NCBI GenBank assembly: GCA_021107975.1
Contig: JAIORT010000138.1
Span: 1-7,767 of the forward strand
Source of the DNA: Bacteroidales bacterium
Lineage (GTDB): Bacteria > Bacteroidota > Bacteroidia > Bacteroidales > JAADJA01
Length of the DNA: 7,767 nt
Direction: 5' to 3'
In this document: in pieces, positions 1-5,238 of the stretch
Layout of the letters: each line of letters starts with the position of its first letter
Numbering within the stretch: position 1 is the stretch's first letter
The notes under the pieces: model-generated
What the model was told of the DNA's origin: nothing
Database searches by the model: none
The model's input: the letters and a program-made list of their open reading frames with translations, nothing else
Position numbers and translations under genes: made by a program

Positions 1-416
1 TTATGCCCAATTTATTGGATCTTATGAAAAAAGATTTAGCTCTTTTTGAAAAAATTAAGTTGTTTGTCGAAAATTATATAAATACAATCAATGAAAATCC
101 TCATATTCCTGCATTTATTATACACGAATTAAACAGAAATCCTGAAAGGGTGGCAGAGTTAATTAAAAGTACAGGTATAAACCCGTCTTTTTTTGTGAAC
201 CAGATTTATGAAGAAATTGAAAAAGGTACAATCGAACCTGTTAATCCGTTTCATCTTATTGTGAATATGCTGGCGATGTGTATCTTTCCTTTTATCGCCC
301 GACCAATCCTGCAATATATTATCTTTAATGAAGATCCAAAAGTTTATGCAGCTTTTATTGAACAACGAAAAAAGGAAGTATCTGAATTTGTCATTAATGC
401 AATAAAGAAAAAATAA
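1..416 (+). CDS. TetR/AcrR-family regulator, C-terminal part (cut by left edge)
   Basis: The reading frame is open at the left edge and ends with TAA at 414-416, giving about 137 visible residues. The ATG at position 3 is probably an internal Met, because a TetR protein is usually about 200 residues and the N-terminal helix-turn-helix (roughly 60-65 residues) is absent here. The visible part is all-helical and carries the segment NPHIPAFIIHELNRNPE, the pattern seen in many TetR ligand-binding domains (helices around the pocket and dimer face). The stop lies six bases before the channel gene, so the regulator is probably co-transcribed with the pump and represses the whole operon, including itself, from an operator to the left of this window. 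E. coli has a comparable TetR gene (ybiH/cecR) beside ybhGFSR. The family call is fairly firm; ligand and operator cannot be judged. Confidence 0.8.
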   Translation, partial: MPNLLDLMKKDLALFEKIKLFVENYINTINENPHIPAFIIHELNRNPERVAELIKSTGINPSFFVNQIYEEIEKGTIEPVNPFHLIVNMLAMCIFPFIARPILQYIIFNEDPKVYAAFIEQRKKEVSEFVINAIKKK

Positions 417-422
417 ACATCC

Positions 423-1694
423 ATGAAAAAAATATTTATCACTGGAGTTTTTATTTTCATCTTTTTGGTTCAATCCTTTACACAAGATACTATAACACTT
501 GATATTTGTTACCTCAAAGCCATTTATAATTATCCTCTCACCCAACAACGAGATCTGCTTACTGCTTCAAATGACCTGAAGATAAAAAATCTGAATAAAA
601 ATTATCTCCCGCAATTAATATTTAACGGGCAGATACATTACCAGTCGGATGTTACAAAAGTACCTATTCAAAGAATTCCGGGGATTGATATTCCGATATT
701 GGACAAAGACTGGTATAAGTTTAATATTGACGCAAGCCAATTGATTTATGACGGTGGAACTACCGGCAAACAAAAAGCATTGGAAGATGTTAGCCTTCAA
801 ATTGACCGGCAAAATCTCGAACTGCAGTTATTTAATCTAAAAGAAAGAATCAACCAGATATATTTCAATGTTTTATTGTTGCGGGAAAGCCTGAAAACAT
901 TAATGCTGTTAAAAGAAAATTTAGGGGAAAAATTATCAGAAGTTGAATCGAGGGTTAAGAATGGAGTATTGTTAGCTTCAAATGCAGATATTTTAAAAGT
1001 AGAATTGATCAACACTGAACAAAGTATTGCTGAGGTTAATATCGGAATTGAAGCAGCCATTGACATGTTGAACGAGTTAACCGGTTTGAACATAAATAAA
1101 AACACTATAATTCAATTACCGGAACCTAAGGTGAATTTAGAGGTATTTGAAAATAACCGTATTGAGTATTCATTATTATCGTTGCAGCAGAATAAAATAA
1201 ATACTATTAAGAAAGTAACTTCAACTAAGAGATTCCCCCGAATTTCAGCATTTGGACAGGCGGGATATGGTAGACCCGGATACGATATGCTAAAAAATAC
1301 TTTTGAAGATTATTATATGATTGGAGCAAGGCTTAACTGGAACATCTGGGATTGGAATCATACGAAAAGGGAAAAGGAAATCCTCGACATTCAAAATAAA
1401 ATTATCAATACACAAAAAGAAACTTTTGATATAAACCTGCAAATTGAACTTGAAAATAAGATTGCCGGTATCAGGAAATATGAGGAAATGATCGAAAGAG
1501 ATCAGGAAATTATCGAATTGAGGTCAAAAATTGTGAAATCGGCTTCATCACAATTGGATAACGGCATAATCACTTCAACCGGGTATTTAACCGAACTGAA
1601 TGCCGAAACGCAAGCTAAATTTAATCTCCAGGCTCATAAAATCAGACTTGTAAATGCTAAACTGGATTATCTAACAACATTAGGAAATTTGTAA
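423..1694 (+). CDS. TolC-family outer-membrane efflux channel
   Basis: A 423-residue protein with a Sec signal peptide (KK, then a hydrophobic run to about residue 17, likely cleaved near SFTQ/D at 21-22). The mature part has the two-fold internal repeat of outer-membrane efflux proteins (OEP family). Repeat one spans about 25-225 with YLPQL at 61-65 and RVKNG...SNADILKVEL at 178-195. Repeat two spans about 245-420 with RFPRI at 270-274 and QLDNGIITSTGYLTELNAE at 377-395. Each repeat combines beta strands for the outer-membrane barrel (for example 273-282 and 298-309) with long helices for the periplasmic tunnel. Length is typical for the family. It would form a trimer and serve as the exit duct for the adaptor and ABC transporter encoded next. 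It starts six bases after the regulator and ends 13 bases before the adaptor, so it belongs to the same transcript. No Shine-Dalgarno sequence precedes the ATG. Confidence 0.93.
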   Translation: MKKIFITGVFIFIFLVQSFTQDTITLDICYLKAIYNYPLTQQRDLLTASNDLKIKNLNKNYLPQLIFNGQIHYQSDVTKVPIQRIPGIDIPILDKDWYKFNIDASQLIYDGGTTGKQKALEDVSLQIDRQNLELQLFNLKERINQIYFNVLLLRESLKTLMLLKENLGEKLSEVESRVKNGVLLASNADILKVELINTEQSIAEVNIGIEAAIDMLNELTGLNINKNTIIQLPEPKVNLEVFENNRIEYSLLSLQQNKINTIKKVTSTKRFPRISAFGQAGYGRPGYDMLKNTFEDYYMIGARLNWNIWDWNHTKREKEILDIQNKIINTQKETFDINLQIELENKIAGIRKYEEMIERDQEIIELRSKIVKSASSQLDNGIITSTGYLTELNAETQAKFNLQAHKIRLVNAKLDYLTTLGNL

Positions 1695-1707
1695 ATAATC
1701 AACCAAT

Positions 1708-2586
1708 ATGAAAACAAAATATTTCTTTTTAATCATTGTTATTGTCCTTGCTTCATGCTCGGTCAAAAATCATAAGTCGGATGCTTATGGAAATTTTGAG
1801 ACGGATGATGTTATCATTTCATCTGAGGCAAATGGTAAACTTTTATTTTTTGATGTTGAGGAAGGGGAAAAAGTCGAGGCTGACAAATTGGTTGGTATTA
1901 TTGATACGACAGATTTAATACTTAAGAAAAAACAACTTTATGCACAAGAGAAGGCTATATCTTCCAGGCTTGAAAATATACAGTCGCAAATTAATGTTCA
2001 GGAACAACAAAAAAAGAATTTACTTGTTGACAAAAAGAGAATCGAAAACCTGTTAAAGGACGGTGCAGCGACACAAAAACAATTAGATGATATTGACGGG
2101 AAACTGGATTTGATTGAGGTGCAGATATCTTCAATCAAAACACAAAATACTACGGTATTAACTGAATTGGAAGTGGCAAACACACAAATTGATCAAATTG
2201 AGGAATCCATTAGAAAATGTAATATCATAAACCCTATTAACGGAGTCGTACTGGAGAAGTATGCCGAGCCAAATGAGATCACAGCTTTTGGCAAACCTTT
2301 ATATAAAATTGCCAATCTGAATGATATATATCTGAGGGTATATGTAAGCGGCGCACAATTGCCTCATATTAAAATCGGTGAGCAAGTGGAGGTGTTGATT
2401 GATGAAAACGAAAAAACAAATAAAAAGCTGACCGGAAAAATATGCTGGATTTCAGAAACCGCCGAATTTACACCAAAGATGATACAAACAAAGGAAGAAC
2501 GCGTGAATTTGGTTTATGCTGTTAAGATAAAAGTGAAAAACGATGGAAGCCTGAAGATTGGGATGCCGGGTGAAGCTAATTTTTAA
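1708..2586 (+). CDS. HlyD/YbhG-type periplasmic adaptor, predicted lipoprotein
   Basis: A 292-residue membrane fusion protein. The N-terminus is a lipoprotein signal: hydrophobic residues 6-14, lipobox L-A-S-C with Cys17 as the expected lipidated residue. It should therefore be tethered to a membrane by lipid rather than by a transmembrane helix. Residues about 35-68 form the first half of the lipoyl-like domain (EANGKLLFFDVEEGEKVEA), 70-170 a heptad-rich coiled-coil hairpin rich in Gln, Lys and Glu, and 174-204 the second lipoyl half (NPINGVVLEKYAEPNEI). Residues 206-290 form the beta-barrel and membrane-proximal region. The stretch AEFTPK.IQT..ER..LVYAVKIKV...G.LK.GMPGEA (252-290) is characteristic of the YbhG/YhiI branch. 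The protein ends right after this motif, so it is somewhat compact. Its role is to connect the inner-membrane permeases to the TolC channel. A 122-base gap containing repeats separates it from the first ATPase gene. Confidence 0.92.
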   Translation: MKTKYFFLIIVIVLASCSVKNHKSDAYGNFETDDVIISSEANGKLLFFDVEEGEKVEADKLVGIIDTTDLILKKKQLYAQEKAISSRLENIQSQINVQEQQKKNLLVDKKRIENLLKDGAATQKQLDDIDGKLDLIEVQISSIKTQNTTVLTELEVANTQIDQIEESIRKCNIINPINGVVLEKYAEPNEITAFGKPLYKIANLNDIYLRVYVSGAQLPHIKIGEQVEVLIDENEKTNKKLTGKICWISETAEFTPKMIQTKEERVNLVYAVKIKVKNDGSLKIGMPGEANF

Positions 2587-2627
2587 TTTGTAACCGTTCA
2601 CGGGTTTAATAAATCCAAGTAAAAAAT

Positions 2628-2672
2628 AATCTGTGGAAATCTGAGTAATCCCTGCCTTTGCCGGCAGGCAGG
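2628..2672. repeat. Short tandem units followed by a GC-rich palindrome
   Basis: Two 10-base units lie head to tail, AATCTGTGGA at 2628-2637 and AATCTGAGTA at 2638-2647. They are followed by a GC-rich palindrome at 2651-2672 with outer arms CCTGCC (2651-2656) and GGCAGG (2667-2672) around the perfect core TGCCGGCA (2659-2666). It stands out in an AT-rich background and fills most of the gap between the adaptor and NBD1. I recall similar AATCTGTG units and CCTGCC/GGCAGG palindromes as dispersed intergenic repeats in Bacteroidota genomes, but I could not check copy number. No T-tract follows, so it is not a standard terminator. It could fold in mRNA and affect downstream expression or transcript stability. 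Confidence 0.6.
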
Positions 2673-2708
2673 TGTGGTGTAATTTTTAATTTTAGATCTA
2701 CGAAGAAA

Positions 2709-3617
2709 ATGAAAAAAATTTCAATAACCACCGAAAATATTAGCAAAAGCTATGGCAATGTTAAAGCCTTAGACAATATTTCCTTTTCAGTAAAAAACGG
2801 TGAATTGTTTGGATTGATCGGTCCTGACGGAGCAGGAAAGACCACCCTGTTCAGGATTCTGACTTCCCTTTTGATACAGGATTCTGGGAATGCAGAGGTT
2901 GAAGGATATGATGTTATAAAAGATTATAAAAAAATAAGAAAAATTGTTGGCTATATGCCCGGTAGGTTCTCACTTTATTATGATCTGTCAGTTGAAGAAA
3001 ACCTTAAATTTTTCGCTACCATATTCGGAACTACAATAGAAGAAAACTATGACCTGATCAGGGATATTTATATCCAAATCGAGCCGTTTAAGTATCGTCA
3101 GGCAGGTAAGCTTTCCGGCGGCATGAAACAAAAGCTGGCTCTCTCATGTGCTTTAATACACAAACCTGAAGTTCTTTTTTTGGATGAACCTACGACCGGA
3201 GTGGATGCTGTTTCACGAAAGGAATTCTGGGAAATGTTAAAAAAGCTTCAAAAAAAAGGAATAACAATTATGGTTTCCACTCCTTACATGGATGAAGCGA
3301 GCCTATGCGATCGGGTAGCTTTAATTCAAAAAGGAAAAATACTCGAAATTGATACACCTGAAAATATTATCCACAGGTACAGGTTTCCTTTGTTAGCAGT
3401 AAAAAGTGAAGACATGTATCACCTTACAGACGATTTAAAGGAGTTCCGGGGTGCAGAATCCGTTTTTCGTTTTGGCGACAGCATACATCTGTCATTAAAG
3501 GATGAAAAGATTGACGAAACCGGATTAAGAAAATATCTAAAGAATAAAGATTATAAAAATATTGAAATAAAAAAGATAGAACCAACTATTGAAGATTGTT
3601 TTATAGCAAACCTGTAA
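2709..3617 (+). CDS. ABC transporter ATPase, first half (NBD1; matches N-half of YbhF)
   Basis: A 302-residue ATP-binding protein, counted from ATG 2709 (MKKISITTENISKSYG). An in-frame TTG at 2658 would add 17 residues but lies inside a palindrome and the added residues are unlike the family. Visible motifs are A-loop Tyr15, Walker A GPDGAGKTT (38-46), signature LSGGMKQ (135-141), Walker B VLFLDEP (155-161) with Asp159 and Glu160, and D-loop GVDA (164-167). The Q-loop Gln is replaced by Gly85 (YMPGRFSLY) and the switch His by Pro192 (STPYMDEA). Residues about 225-302 form a C-terminal extension ending PTIEDCFIANL, as in the N-half of E. coli YbhF, which also has GPDGAGKTT and lacks the switch His. 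It should pair with NBD2 under the two permeases. The last two codons and the TAA are shared with palindrome copy R1, so the exact C-terminus may be repeat-derived. Confidence 0.93.
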   Translation: MKKISITTENISKSYGNVKALDNISFSVKNGELFGLIGPDGAGKTTLFRILTSLLIQDSGNAEVEGYDVIKDYKKIRKIVGYMPGRFSLYYDLSVEENLKFFATIFGTTIEENYDLIRDIYIQIEPFKYRQAGKLSGGMKQKLALSCALIHKPEVLFLDEPTTGVDAVSRKEFWEMLKKLQKKGITIMVSTPYMDEASLCDRVALIQKGKILEIDTPENIIHRYRFPLLAVKSEDMYHLTDDLKEFRGAESVFRFGDSIHLSLKDEKIDETGLRKYLKNKDYKNIEIKKIEPTIEDCFIANL

Positions 3618-3660
3618 GGTTTACGGGCTGACACAGCGGGCAGGAAAAACCTTGCAGGTA
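3609..3660 (+). repeat. REP-like palindrome copy R1
   Basis: Left arm ACCTGTAAGGTTT (3610-3622) pairs with right arm AAACCTTGCAGGT (3647-3659) at 12 of 13 positions. The single mismatch is T opposite G, which still pairs as U-G in + strand RNA. The 24-base loop holds GCTGACACAGC, itself a small hairpin (GCTG/CAGC). Bases 3609-3617 are also the last two codons and the stop (AAC CTG TAA) of NBD1. R1 is closest to R3. Confidence 0.82.
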
Positions 3661-3680
3661 TTAGATTAGAATTACAATCG

Positions 3681-3723
3681 GTAAGGTTTGCGAGCTGACA
3701 CAGCGTTATAAAACCTTACAGGT
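3681..3723 (+). repeat. REP-like palindrome copy R2
   Basis: Arms GTAAGGTTT (3681-3689) and AAACCTTAC (3711-3719) are perfectly complementary around a 21-base loop. The first 25 bases match R1 bases 3614-3638 at 23 of 25 positions, including the shared inner element GCTGACACAGCG. The outer left part of the arm (the ACCT of other copies) is missing, while the right arm is complete through AGGT. The copy ends 29 bases before the RAYT start codon. Confidence 0.78.
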
Positions 3724-3752
3724 TTAATAAAAATAAATAAAATAAAAATATT

Positions 3753-4358
3753 ATGTCAACTAAAAGATTACCATTAGAACCTGATAAATACTACCATATT
3801 TATAATCATGGCAATGCCAATGATGATTTATTTAAAGAAGAAAAAAATTATAAGTATTTTCTTACCAGATTTTATCACTATGCAAATTCAGTATCTGAAA
3901 CTTTTGCCTATTGCTTAATGCCAAATCATTATCACTTTCTTATTAAAATCAAAACCGAATCGGAATTAAAAAAAGGATTTCTGAAGAAATATCCCAAGAA
4001 AAACTTGCAAAGCATCGAAGAGCTTACAACTTTTACATCCAATCAGTTCAGCAATTTTTTCAATGCTTATGCAAAAGCATTCAACAAAATGTATAACAGG
4101 AGGGGAGCTTTATTTATTGATGCTTTCGGGAGAAAAGAAGTTAAAGATAGAGATTATTTAATCAATTTGGTTCATTATATACATTACAACCCTGTACATC
4201 ATGGTTTTGTAAACAAAATTGAGGATTGGAATTTTTCATCATATAATTTTATAATTTCCGGTAATGAGCCAAATATAAAGTGGAAGGAAGTTATAAATTG
4301 GTTTAATGATTTGGACAATTTTATTTTTTGTCATCAACAAAAACCTACAGACCTGTGA
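3753..4358 (+). CDS. REP-associated tyrosine transposase (RAYT, Y1/HUH family)
   Basis: A 201-residue protein of the Y1 transposase (IS200-like) superfamily. The N-terminal strand YYHIYNHGNANDDLF (13-27) is typical of RAYTs. The HUH metal-binding motif is His59-Tyr60-His61 within YCLMPNHYHFLI (53-64). The helix FFNAYAKAFNKMYNRRGALF (102-121) is the usual place of the nucleophilic tyrosine, most likely Tyr106. The C-terminal region carries LVHYIHYNPVHHG (139-151), a family hallmark, and a Trp-rich end (W159, W177, W183). Length and motifs suggest an intact enzyme. Expected activity is single-strand DNA nicking and joining at cognate REP palindromes, and four such palindromes surround the gene. 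It is unrelated to transport. Its last two codons and TGA (GAC CTG TGA) lie inside palindrome R3. An A/T-rich leader without a Shine-Dalgarno sequence precedes the ATG; the gene is probably read through from the operon promoter. Confidence 0.93.
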   Translation: MSTKRLPLEPDKYYHIYNHGNANDDLFKEEKNYKYFLTRFYHYANSVSETFAYCLMPNHYHFLIKIKTESELKKGFLKKYPKKNLQSIEELTTFTSNQFSNFFNAYAKAFNKMYNRRGALFIDAFGRKEVKDRDYLINLVHYIHYNPVHHGFVNKIEDWNFSSYNFIISGNEPNIKWKEVINWFNDLDNFIFCHQQKPTDL

Positions 4359-4402
4359 GGTTTCCGGGCCGGCACTGCGGGTAGGAAAAACCTTGCAGGT
4401 CT
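4350..4402 (+). repeat. REP-like palindrome copy R3
   Basis: Left arm ACCTGTGAGGTTT (4351-4363) and right arm AAACCTTGCAGGT (4388-4400) pair at 11 of 13 positions; the two mismatches are T-G and G-T, both pairable as wobbles in + strand RNA. The loop contains GGCACTGCGGG, similar to R1. Bases 4350-4358 encode the last two codons and stop of the RAYT. The right arm extended to 4402 also forms a perfect 15-base inverted repeat with the left arm of R4. Confidence 0.82.
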
Positions 4403-4415
4403 ATGCGGGATTGTA

Positions 4416-4450
4416 AGACCTGCAAGGTTTGAAAAAAACCTTACAGGTCT
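4416..4450 (+). repeat. REP-like palindrome copy R4 (short-loop form)
   Basis: Arms AGACCTGCAAGGTTT (4416-4430) and AAACCTTACAGGTCT (4436-4450) match at 14 of 15 positions around a five-base loop GAAAA. This is the strongest hairpin of the four and lacks the GC-rich loop of R1-R3. It ends 15 bases before the NBD2 start codon, so a folded transcript would place a stable stem just upstream of that ribosome entry site. The following bases are GGTCAATAAA with no T-tract, so I do not call a terminator. Confidence 0.82.
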
Positions 4451-4465
4451 GGTCAATAAAAAAAT

Positions 4466-5218
4466 ATGAATAAACGCCCCGTCATACAAGTAAAGAACCT
4501 CGTCAAGAAATTTGGTAATTTCATAGCCAATGATAACCTGACATTCGATGTTTATAAAGGTGAGATATTCGGTTTCCTCGGGGCAAACGGAGCAGGTAAA
4601 ACAACAGCCATCAGGATTTTATGCGGCTTGTCTGCACCAACATCCGGAAAAGTAAAGGTTGCAGGGTATAATGTATATAGGCAAACAGAGCAGATTAAAA
4701 AAAACATCGGCTATATGAGCCAGAAGTTTTCTCTTTACGAGGATCTAACTATCAGGGAGAATATCAGGTTTTACGCAGGTATATACGGTTTATCACGGAA
4801 AGTCATTAACGAACGGACAGATGAATTACTTTCAAAACTTAATATTACAAACCTTGGGAATAAGCTGATATCTTCGCTTCCTTTAGGCTGGAAACAAAAA
4901 CTGGCTTTTTCAATAGCTATTTTCCATAAGCCTGAAATCGTTTTCCTTGACGAACCTACAGGCGGAGTGGATCCAATTACGAGAAGGCAGTTCTGGGATA
5001 TGATTTACGACGCAGCAAATGAATCCATCACGGTTTTTGTAACAACACATTACATGGATGAAGCAGAGTATTGCGATAGGGTTTCTATTATGGTTGACGG
5101 CAGAATAGAGGCTTTGGACAGTCCGGCAGGATTAAAGAATACTTATAAAGCAAAAAATATAGATGAAGTATTTTTAAAGTTAGCAAGAACCCCCATTGGG
5201 GAGGTTGGGAGAGGGTAA
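4466..5218 (+). CDS. ABC transporter ATPase, second half (NBD2; matches C-half of YbhF)
   Basis: A 250-residue ATP-binding protein. Motifs are Phe16 as A-loop aromatic, Walker A GANGAGKTT (39-47), Q-loop Gln86 (GYMSQKFSLYEDL), Walker B IVFLDEP (158-164) with Asp162 and Glu163, D-loop GVDP (167-170), and switch His195 (TTHYMDEAEYCDR). The signature is degenerate: LPLGWKQ (138-144) instead of LSGGQ, like LPLGFKQ in the C-half of E. coli YbhF. NBD1 has the reverse pattern, so the pair should form a heterodimer with one fully equipped ATP site. The protein powers the permeases encoded directly downstream (20-base gap). The family-like part ends at about DEVFLKLAR (234-242); the last residues TPIGEVGRG come from a C/G-rich repeat-like stretch that also runs up to the TAA. 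The start ATG has no Shine-Dalgarno sequence and follows hairpin R4. Confidence 0.94.
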   Translation: MNKRPVIQVKNLVKKFGNFIANDNLTFDVYKGEIFGFLGANGAGKTTAIRILCGLSAPTSGKVKVAGYNVYRQTEQIKKNIGYMSQKFSLYEDLTIRENIRFYAGIYGLSRKVINERTDELLSKLNITNLGNKLISSLPLGWKQKLAFSIAIFHKPEIVFLDEPTGGVDPITRRQFWDMIYDAANESITVFVTTHYMDEAEYCDRVSIMVDGRIEALDSPAGLKNTYKAKNIDEVFLKLARTPIGEVGRG

Positions 5219-5230
5219 GTACTTAGTACT
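5189..5230 (+). repeat. Repeat-like tail of NBD2 plus AGTACT palindrome
   Basis: Bases 5189-5215 are C/G-rich in an AT-rich setting: CCCC (5191-5194) and GGGG (5198-5201) flank ATT, followed by GAGGTTGGGAGAGGG. This resembles a dispersed repeat that I recall from Bacteroidota intergenic regions; copy number was not tested. It encodes the last nine or so residues of NBD2. Overlapping the stop and running on, AGTACT (5218-5223), T, AGTACT (5225-5230) forms a 13-base odd palindrome that could equally be two units of a seven-base tandem repeat. Both lie in the junction before the first permease gene. Confidence 0.5.
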
Positions 5231-5238
5231 AAATAATT

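Larger units (their letters stand above)
3609..4450 (+). mobile_element. RAYT gene with flanking REP-like palindromes, lodged in the pump operon
   Basis: This 842-base block consists of two palindromic copies (R1, R2), the RAYT gene, and two more copies (R3, R4), all with the core ACCTGYAAGGTTT and its complement. R1 and R3 are the outermost long copies, in the same orientation and identical at 44 of 52 positions by my hand alignment. The block lies between two ATPase genes whose products should be partners, so it looks like an insertion into an existing operon. RAYT proteins are domesticated HUH single-strand nucleases related to IS200/IS605 transposases that act on REP palindromes. They usually occur singly and flanked by REPs, which matches this layout. 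I see no typical insertion-sequence ends or short target duplication. Confidence 0.72.

Noticed and set aside
159..548. Open minus-strand frame of 129 codons
   Set aside because: It lies antisense to two well-supported genes, has low-complexity Phe/Cys/Asn-rich composition and no domain; a shadow of the coding strand.
2658..2708. In-frame TTG start extending NBD1 by 17 residues
   Set aside because: The start lies inside a palindromic repeat, and the added residues do not resemble ABC ATPase N-termini; ATG 2709 begins exactly where the family domain begins.
3609..4402. R1 and R3 as a target-site duplication of a classical insertion sequence
   Set aside because: At 52 bases with 8 differences, they are too long and too diverged, are themselves palindromic, and HUH-type enzymes do not make such duplications; a REP family fits better.
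4416..4450. R4 hairpin as an intrinsic terminator after the RAYT gene
   Set aside because: The stem is strong, but what follows is GGTCAATAAA with no T-tract, and the operon genes continue downstream.
3609..4450. CRISPR-like array
   Set aside because: Only four irregular palindromes of differing length flank a gene; there are no uniform spacers and no cas genes.
2709..5218. NBD1 and NBD2 as one fused YbhF gene broken by insertion
   Set aside because: Each half has its own ATG and a complete domain, and as I recall separate genes are common in this phylum; an ancestral fusion cannot be excluded but nothing here requires it.
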